Assembly (NCBI GenBank): GCA_023015825.1
Contig: JALKAW010000005.1
Coordinates: 62,001 to 126,000 of the forward strand
Length of the DNA stretch: 64,000 nucleotides
Reading direction: 5' to 3'
Source: Flavobacteriaceae bacterium S0862
Lineage (GTDB): Bacteria; Bacteroidota; Bacteroidia; Flavobacteriales; Flavobacteriaceae
The translations under genes were made by a program, and so were the position numbers. The notes beneath the pieces were generated by a model, which did not search any database, had not been told where the DNA came from, and was given only the letters and a program-made list of their open reading frames with translations. Positions 63,780 to 64,000 of the stretch are shown one piece after another; within the stretch, counting starts at the first letter, position 1, and every line of letters begins with the position of its first letter.

Positions 63780-64000
63780 TATTTTATTTGTGTTTGGTAT
63801 GCTATGGCATACATTTTTAATTGCTTTATCATACTTACCAATCCATTTGCTCTTGTCGGAGACAAATGTTCTTTAAGCCCTATTTCATCTATAAAAGCTG
63901 TATCAGCTTCAATAATGTCTTTTGGTGTTTGGTTTGAGAATACTCTAATTAAAATGGTAATAATACCTTTTGTAATAATGGCATCGCTATCGGCAGTAAA
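63779..64000 (-). CDS. sufE: SufE, cysteine desulfuration protein (C-terminal part)
   Basis: The frame is open from base 64000 to the stop at 63779-63781, giving the last 73 residues; the N-terminus is outside the window. The visible part (TADSDAIITKGIITILIRVFS, IEADTAFIDEIGLKEHLSPTR, ANGLVSMIKQLKMYA) matches the SufE/CsdE fold, including the ADSDA segment that follows the active-site Cys region and the LSPTRANGL motif. SufE accepts sulfur from SufS for Fe-S cluster building. It is coupled to the SufT-like gene. Confidence 0.95.
   Translation of the reverse strand, partial: FTADSDAIITKGIITILIRVFSNQTPKDIIEADTAFIDEIGLKEHLSPTRANGLVSMIKQLKMYAIAYQTQIK

Overview
The window looks like core chromosome of a marine-type member of the Flavobacteriaceae (Bacteroidota). 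The evidence is strong AT richness, several TonB-dependent receptors with CarboxypepD_reg-like N-termini, lipoproteins of Bacteroidota-only families (DUF4270, DUF5689, DUF3078, DUF2480), a T9SS-style secreted adhesin-like protein at the left edge, an isolated atpD-atpC pair with a short epsilon subunit, an IleRS of the long type, and promoters of the Bacteroidota TAnnTTTG type. Genes are packed densely, no gene-free stretch exceeds about 200 bases, and I found no tRNA, rRNA, CRISPR array, phage or insertion sequence. Both window edges cut genes: a large secreted protein on the left and sufE on the right.

Layout. 1-6.6 kb: truncated secreted protein, recX, a small secreted protein, a JmjC-like cupin, a DUF2007 protein and a TonB receptor. 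6.8-7.7 kb: a zinc-ribbon / DUF2975 / HTH module. 7.8-12.8 kb: M61 peptidase lipoprotein, the umuC-umuD translesion pair, and two tandem paralogous secreted proteins of unknown function. 13-15.9 kb: a sodium:solute symporter followed by a NagX-like membrane acyltransferase. 16-17.8 kb: atpD-atpC. 18-22.3 kb: a TonB receptor cotranscribed with an SGNH/GDSL lipoprotein. 22.4-27 kb: a GT5-like protein, a DUF4270 lipoprotein and glmS in one operon, divergent from panC-panD, a flippase-like membrane protein, an esterase-like protein, and radA. 31.8-36.4 kb: ileS, a DksA/TraR-like protein and lspA, converging on a folate cyclo-ligase / aspartoacylase-like / rimK operon.

38.8-42.9 kb: uvrC and a patatin-BamA-like protein. 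43-50.3 kb: homogentisate dioxygenase and 4-hydroxyphenylpyruvate dioxygenase (tyrosine breakdown), DUF3108, a tryptophan dioxygenase family protein, an M23 peptidase and pgi. 50.4-60.5 kb: two TonB receptors, one paired with a DUF5689 lipoprotein and flanked by two paralogous endonuclease/exonuclease/phosphatase proteins (one exported, one cytosolic), which I read as a candidate nucleic-acid or phosphodiester scavenging locus. 60.6-64 kb: hflX, DUF3078, DUF2480, a SufT-like protein and sufE (Fe-S cluster assembly).

Most of the window is housekeeping. The points most worth a second look are the TonB/DUF5689/EEP locus, the TonB/SGNH pair, the GT5-like protein that has lost its donor-binding motif and second domain, the esterase-like protein with Gly at the nucleophile position, a pair of helically phased inverted repeats at 2237-2273, and promoter -7 elements that sit almost on the start codons of panD, uvrC and umuC. 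I did not see an unmistakable new defence or mobile system.
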